A stretch of DNA of 64,000 nucleotides. Source: JAJFUE01 sp041687335 (lineage in GTDB: Bacteria; Sumerlaeota; Sumerlaeia; MVZB01). Numbering within the stretch: position 1 is the stretch's first letter; each line of letters opens with the position of its first letter. Both the position numbers and the translations under genes were made by a program. Shown piece after piece: positions 1-9,024 of the stretch. Where the stretch lies: NCBI GenBank assembly GCA_041687335.1, contig JAWLCE010000003.1, positions 1 through 64,000 on the forward strand, written 5' to 3'. The notes below the pieces were generated by a model, which did no database searches, was not told the DNA's origin, and worked only from the letters and a program-made list of their open reading frames with translations.

Positions 1-2
1 TC

Positions 3-86
3 GCCATCTACTTCCTCTGGCACGAGGAGTCCCAGCAAGTCATCATCTGCTCCCTCCCCGCCCACCTGCCGATCGCGATCAGCTAA
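3..86 (+). CDS. C-terminal 27 codons of an unidentified protein (cut by window edge)
   Basis: A frame open from the window edge ends with TAA at 84-86. The visible tail contains IYFLWHEES and a hydrophobic stretch VIICSLPAHLPI. This short beta-rich tail could belong to a small toxin-like protein, but too little is present to assign a family. It reads towards the convergent ATPase gene that ends at 184. Treat it as a possible gene end only. Confidence 0.3.
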   Translation, partial: AIYFLWHEESQQVIICSLPAHLPIAIS

Positions 87-183
87 AGCGAACCGCCACG
101 AAGAAGCAGCCGCAATGACTTGGCGATCTGGCGACCTGAGTTATTGTCGCCACCGCGCAGAAAATCCGCAGCCGTACCAACTG

Positions 184-2640
184 CTACTGCGCCTTAGGCT
201 TTAAATTTAAGCTGATTTCGTTGCAAGCGCAGCGAAGGGACTCTGGTGGTCCTCGGCGGGGTGTTACATAGATCCAAGATTCGCAATTCTTGCAGCTGAA
301 GTGCTTGAGTAGTTCACGAAACGTCACGACAACTGGCTCAAAATCCCTTTTTCCAAAATTTGCCCACGCATTGTAGTGAACGGCCTTGTTGACCGCCCAC
401 TGCTCGACCGTAGTAGCCCCTTTGGAGACATTGAGCAATTTACGTCGATCTAAGATGGATTCTTTCTCCTCCGATTTACCCCAAGACTGGGCTGAGTCAA
501 TAGCTTTGCCAAGTAGCTGATCCATCCGCTTAAGCACGCTCGGCATCAGCTCCCCAAGTTCGTAGTCTCCGTCAGCGCAGAATCGTGGTTGCGCGCCAAG
601 CTGGTCGGCCAGATGGCGAGAGACATACTCGAGGTGATGGCGGAGAGCAGCAGCAGCAACCTCAACCTTACCCTTGGTGAGTGCCTGATCAATCTCCCTC
701 CAGATGCTTTCGTTCGATTCGACGAGAGGCCCAGTGTCAACTGTCCAGCTATGGAAGGCGATGGATGTCTTGGATGTGACCAAGCCTGCAGACTTCATTT
801 GCGCGGCCCATAGGCGGTCGTGGGTGGTTATGATGAACTGAGTGTCGGGGAAATGTTTTTTCAGAAGTTTGCAGAACTCAAAGCGATGGCCGGAGTCGAC
901 CGACATTACAATGTCGTCGAGAAGCGCCAAACTGAACCGATCACCGAATACACGCTTCATCAATGCTAAATATAGGCACACTCCCATGCCATCCTGGTGA
1001 CCCTCGCTATGGTAGGCACCAGGTGGAAATAAGCCACGCTCGTAAAAGTTGACCTCCAAATCTAGCTTGCTCTCGCTCGGAGTCAATTTCGCCGTGAACT
1101 TCGCCTCATCATCGCCGTTGAGCTCGCGATAGAAGGTGCTAAAATCCTCTTGGACCTCATTATAAAGCGTGTTGAGGGCGGTTTCGGAGACGCTACAATA
1201 AGTATCATAAGCCTCCTTTCCAGCCGCGGCAGCTGTTTTTGCAGCTATTTCTTTACGCTTCGCTGACCGGTAATCATCCAGACGGGTTTGGGCGGTGGTC
1301 AAGAAAGTCTGTGCAGCGAGTGTGGCGCTCTGGTCGGGCTTCGCCTTGACGGACTCCGTGAGGCTATTCAGATCTGCCAAGATAGATCCTGGCTCCTGAA
1401 GCCAACCACTCATTAGACGCTCTTTTAGCCCTGTTAAGCCATCTATACTGAGCAGCTTGGGCTTGAGCGCTTCAAGATCGGCCCTCCACACGGATAAGGT
1501 CTTGGCGAAGTCTCTTTGGCCCTCTGAGCTGGCTAGAATTTCTACCGGGCCGACCAGGGCCGCGATGCGGATGATCTGGTCTGAGATCACTGCACCATTT
1601 GTTTTCAGCGAGTCCTGAAGCTGACGCGCTTCCTCGGACTTAGCGAGCTTGGCCTGCAAGTGGGCGCGGAGCGCCTTCTCCTCGTCCCAATTTTTATTGC
1701 AGAGGGGGCATTCGGGGCCGTCCACTAATTCGAGGCCTTTTTCGATGAAAGAGCGCCGTTGAAGGGCTGCCAGGAGTGCGGGATCCGATTCTAGTCTGGC
1801 AAGGTCCTTTTTGATCTGGCTAGTCTCTGCGGTGCAGAGGCCGACGAAGCCTTCGGCTGCATCCGCAAGAGCTTTCAGGTCGCGGAGGGCCGACTCTTTG
1901 TTTAAGTCGGACGCCTTTGCTGTTTCCGGAAGCCCGGCGTTCAGTTCCGTCTCGGGCGTGAGATCGATAAGTTCGGGGAGGTCCAACAGCTTCCTTCGCT
2001 TGTTGACTGTGATCAGAAGCTGGTCGGCAACGAGGTTCTCGATCTGAAGGTGCAGGCGCAGGGTATCCGAAACTGCCTTAACTTGGCTGGATGCCGATCG
2101 GAGCAAGGTCTGAAGGCGATTCTGCGCCGTATTGAGAGCACTGCGGGTCTCCCCGATCTCGTCCAGTTTGAGGAGCGCTTGGATCTCATCGGAGCGCTTG
2201 CTCGGTTCGACCAATATGAAGCGGATGATGTCACGACGGCATAATGTGATTTCGGGATGATTCCCAACCTCGGCCAACACATTCTTCACGTCGTCGTCAG
2301 CAGGTTCGACTATTGATCTCGTTGGATCCTTTAACTTTCGGGTAATGGTCGCGGATTTGGCTAGCCCCGGAAAGTGAACGCGGAGCTTGACAAAGGCAGC
2401 ATCGGGAAACTTTGCCTTGTCGACGTGGGGGCCATGCTCGCTGACAGAGAGCCCTTTAGTTCCAACCCCTTCCAGTCGCCCGATCTTGCCCGTGAGGGCG
2501 AACTCAATCGCATCGATGACTGCGCTCTTGCCGGAGCCGTTGGGGCCGGAGATCGCATACGATTTCTTATGGAAATCAAGCTCGAGCTTCTGAGCGATGC
2601 CCCTAGCCCATTCAATATGGATGGATTCAAGCTGGATCAT
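184..2640 (-). CDS. SMC/RecF-like AAA ATPase with zinc hook and C-terminal zinc ribbon
   Basis: An 818-residue P-loop ATPase of the SbcC/RecF/SMC type. Visible: Walker A GPNGSGKS (residues 32-39), a coiled-coil middle with a zinc-hook-like CPLC at 311-314, a signature-like SEGHQDGMG near 545-553 in place of LSGGQ, Walker B LALLDDIVMSVD (571-582) and an H-loop histidine near 607. The last ~200 residues form a separate helical domain ending in a CxxC...CxC zinc ribbon (about 783-806). Its ATG overlaps the stop of the upstream 58-residue gene (ATGA), so the two are translationally coupled. ATPases of this shape are frequent in anti-phage modules where they sense or remodel DNA ends. The exact system is not recognised. 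Confident as an ATPase; the defence role is inferred from the neighbourhood. Confidence 0.9.
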   Translation of the reverse strand: MIQLESIHIEWARGIAQKLELDFHKKSYAISGPNGSGKSAVIDAIEFALTGKIGRLEGVGTKGLSVSEHGPHVDKAKFPDAAFVKLRVHFPGLAKSATITRKLKDPTRSIVEPADDDVKNVLAEVGNHPEITLCRRDIIRFILVEPSKRSDEIQALLKLDEIGETRSALNTAQNRLQTLLRSASSQVKAVSDTLRLHLQIENLVADQLLITVNKRRKLLDLPELIDLTPETELNAGLPETAKASDLNKESALRDLKALADAAEGFVGLCTAETSQIKKDLARLESDPALLAALQRRSFIEKGLELVDGPECPLCNKNWDEEKALRAHLQAKLAKSEEARQLQDSLKTNGAVISDQIIRIAALVGPVEILASSEGQRDFAKTLSVWRADLEALKPKLLSIDGLTGLKERLMSGWLQEPGSILADLNSLTESVKAKPDQSATLAAQTFLTTAQTRLDDYRSAKRKEIAAKTAAAAGKEAYDTYCSVSETALNTLYNEVQEDFSTFYRELNGDDEAKFTAKLTPSESKLDLEVNFYERGLFPPGAYHSEGHQDGMGVCLYLALMKRVFGDRFSLALLDDIVMSVDSGHRFEFCKLLKKHFPDTQFIITTHDRLWAAQMKSAGLVTSKTSIAFHSWTVDTGPLVESNESIWREIDQALTKGKVEVAAAALRHHLEYVSRHLADQLGAQPRFCADGDYELGELMPSVLKRMDQLLGKAIDSAQSWGKSEEKESILDRRKLLNVSKGATTVEQWAVNKAVHYNAWANFGKRDFEPVVVTFRELLKHFSCKNCESWIYVTPRRGPPESLRCACNEISLNLKPKAQ

Positions 2641-2813
2641 TTGACATCCAAGCCGGTCGGCATCGAGAAAACCTTTACCAGGTTCTCGGGCTTCAGCCTC
2701 TTCTTTTCTGACATCTGCACCCGCAACTTTTCGATCATCTCCGGTGCGACTGCCGAAGACCCATTGAGTTTCTCAAGAAATCTTCGAGCGATCTCGTCTT
2801 GCAGCTTGGTCAT
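2637..2813 (-). CDS. 58-residue helical partner protein coupled to the SMC-like ATPase
   Basis: A short gene starting MTKLQDEIARRF, with a good Shine-Dalgarno (GGGGAG) just upstream of the ATG at 2813. An in-frame ATG 24 bases earlier has no such site. It is predicted to be almost entirely helical, with the conserved-looking tail KPENLVKVFSMP, and carries no cysteine or catalytic motif. The stop overlaps the ATPase start by four bases, so both are made from one message in a likely fixed ratio. It could be a small subunit, an adaptor or an inhibitor of the ATPase. No family is recognised. Confidence 0.75.
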   Translation of the reverse strand: MTKLQDEIARRFLEKLNGSSAVAPEMIEKLRVQMSEKKRLKPENLVKVFSMPTGLDVK

Positions 2814-3018
2814 GTTGCTCCCCTTAAACCGAGTCACAGGGACCAGGAAGATTCAGACCCGCCGAATTCTGCAGCACGTGAGCAAAGCGAGGCCGCAGAC
2901 CGAAAGGCCGCAACGTTCTTATCCCGAGCGGGATCATAATTGTCAATGGTTATTAAGAACGCACTGTCCCTGCACCATTTGCGATGCATACACCAATCCG
3001 TCCCTCGGGATCGAGAAT

Positions 3019-3558
3019 ATGGACATTGACCTGCAAGGATTGGAGTGGCATTTTCTTCTCATGGAGGAACAGCACTTCAAATTCTCTTCGTACCGCGAAA
3101 AGCTGATCGAGCACATCTTCGTCAGCGAACTGTTGAAGCTGTCCTGGAAATGCGGTGACTGCTCACTGGAAATCGCGAAGCCGGAGGTCGACAATCGGGG
3201 ATACGACCTGATCATCGAGCGGGGACGTATTGTTCGCCACATACAGCTGAAGGCATCCCACCTCGCCGCCAGGGCAGTCAGTCAGAAAATCCACATCGCG
3301 CTGGCCGGCAAACCATCGGGCTGCGTAATTTGGATCTATTTCGATGAGCACAGCCTGGAACTCGGGCCGTTCCTCTACTTCGGAGGCGATCCCGGCCAAC
3401 CGCTGCCGGATATCTTTGAGTTGAAAGTGGCCAAGCATGTGAAGGCCAACTCCAAAGGGTTCAAAGCCGAGCGGCGCGATATTCGCGTGGTCCCGAGAAA
3501 TCTCTTCTCCCGGTATGAGTCCATCGAGGATCTTTACCGGGCGCTCGTTGGCCCCTGA
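3019..3558 (+). CDS. Predicted PD-(D/E)xK-fold protein
   Basis: A 179-residue protein divergent from the ATPase pair. The frame stays open far upstream, but that part is antisense to the ATPase gene. The start was set at ATG 3019 (MDIDLQGLEW), although a second ATG at residue 15 is possible. Residues 60-80 read GYDLIIERGRIVRHIQLKAS: a strand ending in Asp63, a turn, then Q-x-K (Gln76, Lys78), with a helical Glu (E32) before it. This is the arrangement of the restriction-endonuclease-like fold, although the acidic residue before the lysine is replaced by glutamine, as in several QxK-type nucleases. Nuclease activity is an inference from this motif. It shares a 205-bp divergent intergenic region with the ATPase module and may belong to it. 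Confidence 0.65.
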   Translation: MDIDLQGLEWHFLLMEEQHFKFSSYREKLIEHIFVSELLKLSWKCGDCSLEIAKPEVDNRGYDLIIERGRIVRHIQLKASHLAARAVSQKIHIALAGKPSGCVIWIYFDEHSLELGPFLYFGGDPGQPLPDIFELKVAKHVKANSKGFKAERRDIRVVPRNLFSRYESIEDLYRALVGP

Positions 3559-3593
3559 TCCCCCGCCCCAATTCTTTTGCCGCAGATTCAAGT

Positions 3594-4493
3594 TCACTGA
3601 CCAAAAACCATCTCGTGCGCCAGTCCCAGCCTCCACTTGGTGGCGGCTGGGGATGAGCCAATTGATAGCATCCCCGCCAACTTCGGCAGGTGCACAGGGC
3701 GCAGGGCGACGAGGCCCAGGGGGGCGCGGGTGAGGGGGTGTTGGATGCGGATCTGGGCCTCGCTGGCGGTGGCGGACATCGTCGGGTAGAGGATCGTTGC
3801 CTTGCGCTCGCCGAGGCCGGCGAGGGCGTAGATGGCGAGTTGGTAGAGCATCTCGCGCGGCAGGGGCTTCTCCCACAGGTCGCGGTATTTGGCGTCGAGC
3901 GTCGCGATCGGCCGGCGGTCCTTGAGTACGACGAAGTCGGGGCGCGGCGTCGGGGCCTGGCGGTTGCGCGGGTTCCAGCCGGGGCGATACTCCATCATGC
4001 CGCGCAGGCCGTATTCGTCGCGCAGCTCGTAGCCGACCAGGTGCTCGCGCAGGAAGCGGCTCAGCAGCGCCTGGAAGAAGCGGTTCATGTCGAAGAGGAA
4101 GCCGGGCAGGCGCAGCGTCGGGCGGTCCTCGCCGAGGTCGACGCCTTGGCCCTTGCGCAGCAGCTCGATCAGGCGCATGGCGGGGCGGTAGGAGGCGGTC
4201 AGGCGGTTGTCCTCGCGGCGCAGGCGGCGCATGAGCGGCTCGTCGAGGCGCGGGGTTTCGACCTCCTCGCCGACCAGCGACGCCAGCCGCCGGCAATGCG
4301 TGCGCAGCTCCGGGTCGCCCGCGAGGTAGGCCGCCATGCGCAGCCCGGCCTTGAGCACCTGGTTGTGGAGCTTGTTGGCGCTGCGCGGGTGATGGATGCA
4401 GGCGAGCCGCTCGCTGACGCCGGCCGGCTCACGCGCCAGTGCCGAGAAGTCGATCCGGCCGCGCGGCGAGGCCAGCGGCTCGGCCGTCCGCAC
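3594..4493 (-). pseudogene. N-terminally truncated McrC-like nuclease subunit
   Basis: A 299-codon frame matching the C-terminal two thirds of McrC, the nuclease subunit of the McrBC modification-dependent restriction complex. It shows the family segment GFLFDMNRFF (131-140) and a PD-(D/E)xK site: Pro185-Asp186 and Asp200-Ala-Lys202 in RPDFVV...ATLDAKYRDLW. The frame begins with a GTG at 4493, where composition switches abruptly from GC-rich to AT-rich. The expected N-terminal domain that binds McrB is missing, and no McrB GTPase is present. It looks like the remains of a deleted mcrBC operon. The nuclease core is intact, so a function in another complex cannot be excluded. Confidence 0.8.
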
Positions 4494-4685
4494 TATTGTT
4501 AAATCATTCTGTCATAAAATCTTTACTGATGTCAGATTATGGTCCAGCAAGGGCCCTCAAGGGACGGTAAGGGAATAGCGTTTTCTGGTTTCAGGATAAT
4601 AGGATCGGCTCGTCTTGATCGAGGCGGTGGTGTTCTCCTCGCCCATCGCCACGCAACCCATATCCGATCTGGAGCGAATCAGCCG

Positions 4686-5932
4686 ATGCTGACAGTTCAG
4701 AATGTGAAACTTTCCGATCTGAGCCCTTGGGCTGCGAATCCACGGGACAACGAAGATGCAGTGACGGCGGTTGCCGAGAGCATTCGGAGATTCGGGTTCA
4801 ACGTTCCTTCTGTGCGACCCTGAGTTCAGGATCATTGCGGGTCATACGCGCTACAAAGCAGATCAACAGCTGGGCCTCGATAATGTCCCGGTGATTGTCT
4901 TGCGGCTATCTGAGCGGCTAAAACATTTGTTTTCCATTGCAGACAATAAGACAGGTGAGCTTGCCGGGTGGGATTCTGCCAAGCTACGCATGATCTTAGG
5001 GCAAGTTGGCTTGGATCAGTCTGATATTCAAGCCATTGGAATGACAGATCAGGAATACACTAGGTTGGTGCGTGGGCTTAGCAATACTGAAGTTCGTCCC
5101 GATTCTCCCCAGATCAAGGCTCGGACAAAACCGGGCAGCGTCATCCGGCTCGGCCACCATACAGTGTTCTGTGGTGACTCACGCCAGTTTCATTTTTCAA
5201 ACAAAGCACCCTGCTTCAAACAGGTCGATCATGTATTTGCCGGGCCGCCTTACTTTAACCAGCGCTCCTACTCCCATTGGGACAAGTATGATCATTACCT
5301 CGAAGACATGAAACAAATCATACAGAATTGCTTTTCTCTTCTTTCGGCAGGTGGCGTGATGGCGTGGAACATTGCCAATGGTGCTTATACGCGTCATGCT
5401 CACGTTGTTCACCATGCAGATCTCATCGAGCAAACAGGCTTTGTATTCCTCGACATGATTATATGGGTGAAGCCGGGATCAAATTATGGCATCACCCGCC
5501 ACACCCATATCAAACGCACCCGGCATTTTTTTCCGGTTCCAAAGTGGGAAGCATTGCTGATCTATCAGAAGCCAGGAAAAAGACAGAGAATGACTCAGGA
5601 TGCGGCCAAATACATGTGGCAGTTCCATACTGACGTATGGGAAATACCGCCGGTCACGAATCAAATGAGAGATTATGGCCATCCGGTGGTCTGTCCTGTC
5701 GAAATGCCCTATCGTACTATCTTGGCGTACAGCTCGCAGGACTCCCGCATCTTTGATTGGTGGATCCGGGACAACTCTGATCGCGGCGGAACTTGCTGGC
5801 CGTAAGGCATGTCTGGTAGAGAAGAATCCGGTTTTTTGCGATCATATCGTGGCACGCTGGGAACGATTGACGAAGCGGCGGGCGGTTTTTAGCGAGGGCA
5901 CCGCCGGACGACGAGGGATTAGATCGAAGTGA
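4686..5932 (+). pseudogene. Inactivated ParB-domain DNA methyltransferase
   Basis: The ancestral protein had an N-terminal ParB/Srx-like domain (MLTVQNVKLSDLSPWAANPR..., then DPEFRIIAGHTRYKAD) followed by an adenine/cytosine-N4 methyltransferase. The reading frame is broken twice. The first shift is near 4805-4815, between NVPS and the RIIAGHTR motif. The second is near 5755-5760, where the SAM-binding motif expected as FDPFGGSGTT reads FD then shifts to GGSGTT, as if five bases were lost. Catalytic motif IV reads AGPPYF instead of D/N-PPY, so the acidic or amide residue needed for base methylation is gone. These three lesions indicate a true pseudogene, not a sequencing slip. Its last codons overlap the radical SAM gene start (GTGA), so it was once the first gene of that operon. 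Confidence 0.85.
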
Positions 5933-7086
5933 CGGGAACGGAACTATTCTCGGACGCATGGGCATGTGGACTGGGGCACTCGTCCGTGAGCGCACCCTTT
6001 TTCCAGCCGGAGCGGATTATTCTGGCCAAGGGAAGCACCACCACTCCGGAACGGGAGCTGTTGGTGCGCTGGATCTGCTCGGCTTATCCGGGCGCCGCCG
6101 TTGATGAGCAATTGGACACACCGCACAACCGGATCAAGCTGGAGGCAAGCGACCCGCTCGAACTCCACCGGCGTGGCAAGCGCACGCTGGTGCTCGGCGA
6201 GCTCAAGAGCGCCGTCCGCTTCAGCGAGGAAAGCGCCAATACCTGCCCCAACTACTGGCACTTCTCGCTCTATGGCTTCTGTCCCTATGGCTGTCGGTAC
6301 TGCTATCTCGCCGGCACCCATGGCGTCTGGTTCTCGCCGACGGTCAAGATCTACGTGAACCTGAGCGAGGTCATAGAAAAGATCGACCAAGTGGCGCGGC
6401 GTATAGGCCGGCCAATGAGTTTTTATCATGGAAAACTTCAGGACGCGCTGGCGCTTGATCCACTGACAGGTTACATGGGCCTGCTCGTGCCTTTCTTCGC
6501 CAGCCATCCCTTCGCCCGTCAGGTGCTGCTGACCAAATCCGCCACGGTCGAGCAGTTATTGGGGCTCGATCATCGCGGCCGAACCATCCTCTCCTGGACC
6601 TTGAATCCTCCCACGATTGCGCTGGATTATGAGCGCAACGTGCCGCCGGTCGAGCAGCGCCTGGAGGCGATGCGCCGCTGCGCGGAAGCGGGCTACCCGC
6701 TGCGCGCCGTCATCATGCCGCTCATCCCGCATCCTGACTGGGAGCGGCTTTACGGTGCCTTTCTCGAGCAGTTGCTGACTTCGGTTCCCTTGCAGAGATT
6801 GACGCTCGGCGGGGTCTGCATTTATTCGCAGGCTCGCTGGCTCATGGAGTCTCAACTTGGACGGGAGAACACCATCTCGAGCCACCTGAGGAAAGGGCGC
6901 GATGCGGCCGGCGATGGCCGCGGCCGTTATGAACCAGCCATGCGCGCGCGCATGTACCGCCACCTGATCGAGGTCGCTCGCTCGATCCGCCCCGAGTTGG
7001 AGTTGTCGCTCTGCCTTGAAGAGGCAAACGTCTGGGAGATGGTTCCTCTTCCAGAAGGCCGTGGCCGCTGCAACTGCGTCTGGTAA
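5929..7086 (+). CDS. Spore photoproduct lyase-like radical SAM protein
   Basis: A 385-residue radical SAM protein. The [4Fe-4S]-binding motif is CPYGCRYC (Cys118, 122, 125), a Cx3Cx2C spacing. Upstream, FFQPERIILAKGS and a later HNRI segment resemble the N-terminal domain of the spore-photoproduct-lyase (SPL) family, which opens thymine lesions or related adducts by hydrogen abstraction. A Met-Pro-rich end typical of a barrel closes the protein. The GTG start overlaps the TGA of the broken methyltransferase, so the pair was translationally coupled. A different start cannot be excluded, but the family-like N-terminus supports this one. A role in reversing or processing a DNA modification is inferred only. 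Confidence 0.8.
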   Translation: MTGTELFSDAWACGLGHSSVSAPFFQPERIILAKGSTTTPERELLVRWICSAYPGAAVDEQLDTPHNRIKLEASDPLELHRRGKRTLVLGELKSAVRFSEESANTCPNYWHFSLYGFCPYGCRYCYLAGTHGVWFSPTVKIYVNLSEVIEKIDQVARRIGRPMSFYHGKLQDALALDPLTGYMGLLVPFFASHPFARQVLLTKSATVEQLLGLDHRGRTILSWTLNPPTIALDYERNVPPVEQRLEAMRRCAEAGYPLRAVIMPLIPHPDWERLYGAFLEQLLTSVPLQRLTLGGVCIYSQARWLMESQLGRENTISSHLRKGRDAAGDGRGRYEPAMRARMYRHLIEVARSIRPELELSLCLEEANVWEMVPLPEGRGRCNCVW

Positions 7087-7127
7087 AGACAAGTCATGAC
7101 CATTTGATATCTATGGGAGGTAGATCC

Positions 7128-7526
7128 ATGTCCCGTGCAGATGATTATTTGCGGCAGCTGCAGTTGTTTAAAGATGAGGAAAAACCGGAAGCGGTGCTGC
7201 TCATCGCCGACAGCCCAATGCTGATCAAGTTGGTGGTTGCATGGATGAACATGACCGTCTCACGGTCGCGAAGACCAACAATTTCGTCAAGTGCATCGAA
7301 AGAGGACGTCTGGAAGTGGCTGTGGGAGAACGCCCGATTTTCCCGAGAGGAGCTGATTCGGCGTGTCCCCGCATCGGACGCCAAAACAGAAAGCAAGATT
7401 GATGCTCTTATCGCCAATCGAGTCTTGTACCCGGATGGCACGGTAAATGGCTATGTCGAAAAATATCTGCGTGAGCGCGTTTTGTCCTGCTTCAGCCGTC
7501 GACCGACCCGCAAACAGGGAGACTAA
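7128..7526 (+). CDS. 132-residue protein downstream of the SPL-like gene
   Basis: Start ATG 7128 (MSRADDYLRQLQLF) is preceded by a strong GGGAGG site, eight bases away. An earlier in-frame ATG lacks this spacing. The protein is soluble and mostly helical, with a central segment EDVWKWLWENARFSREELIRRVPA that looks like a winged-helix or helix-turn-helix unit, then SKIDALIANRVLYPDGTVNGYV, typical of the wing and end of a small DNA-binding domain. It follows the radical SAM gene by 41 bases and probably shares its transcript. It may be a regulator or DNA-targeting subunit of that cassette. No named family is recognised. It converges with the nuclease gene ending at 7540. Confidence 0.65.
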   Translation: MSRADDYLRQLQLFKDEEKPEAVLLIADSPMLIKLVVAWMNMTVSRSRRPTISSSASKEDVWKWLWENARFSREELIRRVPASDAKTESKIDALIANRVLYPDGTVNGYVEKYLRERVLSCFSRRPTRKQGD

Positions 7527-7539
7527 CCGGGTTGATGCA

Positions 7540-8691
7540 TCAACCGCTCTGTACCTGCTCAATATACCAATCCATCACCCCTAACAACCGCTCCAGCCGG
7601 TCTTCCTCGGCCAGCGTCGCCAGCGGAATGCTCGGGCGGCGATCGACGCCATCCTCGGGCAGCGAGATGCCAGGAATCTCGTTCAGCCTGCGCAGCATTA
7701 CGAGGCGCAGCTCGCGGCTGTCGAAGGGAGGCCTTTTGGCGAAATACTGGAAGCAGATCTCAACGCATGATGTGTCGTTCGGTCCACCGGCGTAGACTGT
7801 GAACGCCTGGCGCCCGATACCATCAGGTTCAAGTGTTGGGGTAAAAGATCCATTGATGGCGCCCCGACCCCAGTTGATGCGCGCTGCCCGCCGACGGCCC
7901 CACTCGAGCACCCGCCGCGCGACTTGCGCCTCCTTCTCCAGCCCGCGCTCAGCGAAAGTGGCGAAGAACATTGGCTCATCCCACTGGCGGCTCGGGCGTG
8001 CGCCGGTGGTGCTCTTGCGCTGCTCGGCCTCGGCCGTGCGGCCGATCAGGCGCGGCACGAGCGTGCGCAGCGCCTGGCCAGTGAACTGGCGGATCTCCAG
8101 CGCCAACACCTCGGCCGGGTCCATCTGCTGGTTGAGGAACTCGACCACCCGACGCAGCTCCTCCGGGATCACGTCGGCCACGAACAGCAAGCGCACGCGC
8201 CCGGCCTGCAGGTTGGTCTTGACCGCCTGCCAGAACTGCTCCGGCTCGCCCCCCTCGGGCCCCAGGAACTCCCTCAGCACGCTCTCGGGATCGTCGCCGC
8301 GCTCGCTGCAGGTGCGCTCGAAGCGGACCTGAAGGTGCTCGATCGGCCAATAAACGACCGCATTGGCGGCGTAATCGAGCATCTGCCCGACCACCTCGCG
8401 GCGGATACGGGTGTCGCAACTGCGTTTGACTTCGACCAGCGTCGGAATGCCGTCCTGATCCAGGAACAAGTGGTCGACCGCCCAGCGCCCGCCGCCGTTC
8501 TCCGCATCCGGAATCGCCGCCTCGCGCGTGACCAACAGCCACCGCCGTGGCCGGTCGGGATTGATCTCACCCCCCGCCAGCAAATCCGGGTACTGCGCCA
8601 GCAACGCCTGCAACAGCGCCTCCGAGTCGTAAGGCGTCTCCGCCAGCGAAACCAGCCCCCCGCCATCCTGAAGTAGGAATATGCCGCTCAT
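7540..8691 (-). CDS. PD-(D/E)xK nuclease-fold protein (NucS/DUF91-like N-terminus)
   Basis: A 383-residue soluble protein (start MSGIFLLQDGG; an extra Met codon directly before it is equally possible). Residues 71-90 contain the nuclease pattern Asp73...Glu87-Val-Lys89 in AVDHLFLDQDG and LVEVKRS, followed by a helix RREVVGQMLDYAANAVVYW common in NucS/DUF91-type and other holdase-like restriction-fold proteins. The C-terminal part (about 235-380) is a separate beta-rich domain with no recognised motif. It stands alone on the minus strand between two plus-strand cassettes, diverging from the Res helicase. It is likely a DNA-acting accessory gene of the island; substrate unknown. Confidence 0.7.
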   Translation of the reverse strand: MSGIFLLQDGGGLVSLAETPYDSEALLQALLAQYPDLLAGGEINPDRPRRWLLVTREAAIPDAENGGGRWAVDHLFLDQDGIPTLVEVKRSCDTRIRREVVGQMLDYAANAVVYWPIEHLQVRFERTCSERGDDPESVLREFLGPEGGEPEQFWQAVKTNLQAGRVRLLFVADVIPEELRRVVEFLNQQMDPAEVLALEIRQFTGQALRTLVPRLIGRTAEAEQRKSTTGARPSRQWDEPMFFATFAERGLEKEAQVARRVLEWGRRRAARINWGRGAINGSFTPTLEPDGIGRQAFTVYAGGPNDTSCVEICFQYFAKRPPFDSRELRLVMLRRLNEIPGISLPEDGVDRRPSIPLATLAEEDRLERLLGVMDWYIEQVQSG

Positions 8692-9024
8692 CACGCACCT
8701 TCTTCCGCAAGACGCTCAGCTGAACTGACCAGATTTTGCACAGGGAATCGGCAGGCGCAATAGAGATGAGCCGCATTCTTCCATTTCTCGTCGTTCAGCT
8801 ATAACAAGAACCCCTTCGGCCATTTCCCTGGCGGCGGATCGGGAGGTGGTGGGGACCTCTTCCGCCTCCAGTGCTGTCCGTTCATATGGCGGTGGCTGGA
8901 GTGGATTCGTCGGTTAATCTTCGCTTTTACTTTTTTAGACAAAAAGCTGCTTTTGGGTTGCAACCTTTAGGGGATTTCCTCATCATCGACCTGCTGATTT
9001 GGCAGTTTGGTGAGGCGGCGTCCC
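8692..9024. other. 333-bp divergent intergenic region
   Basis: Lies between the minus-strand nuclease gene and the plus-strand Res gene. It must hold both promoters. An AT-rich patch around 8925-8950 (TTTTACTTTTTTAGAC) precedes Res by about 80 bases, but no convincing -35/-10 pair was found. A short frame across 8800-8945 encodes glycine-rich then Trp/Phe-rich residues without a start codon. It may be a gene fragment but is not supported enough to call. Confidence 0.4.

Noticed and set aside
2374..3018. N-terminal extension of the PD-(D/E)xK-like protein
   Set aside because: It runs antisense through the ATPase start and the 58-residue gene; composition is unlike the remaining part, and ATG 3019 gives a normal protein.
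3163..4296. Minus-strand frame of 377 codons across McrC
   Set aside because: Proline/arginine-rich reading of the wrong frame of McrC, which itself shows catalytic residues.
8800..8945. Small gene in the intergenic region before Res
   Set aside because: No start codon in frame and no Shine-Dalgarno; glycine-rich then Trp-rich sequence may be a fragment only.
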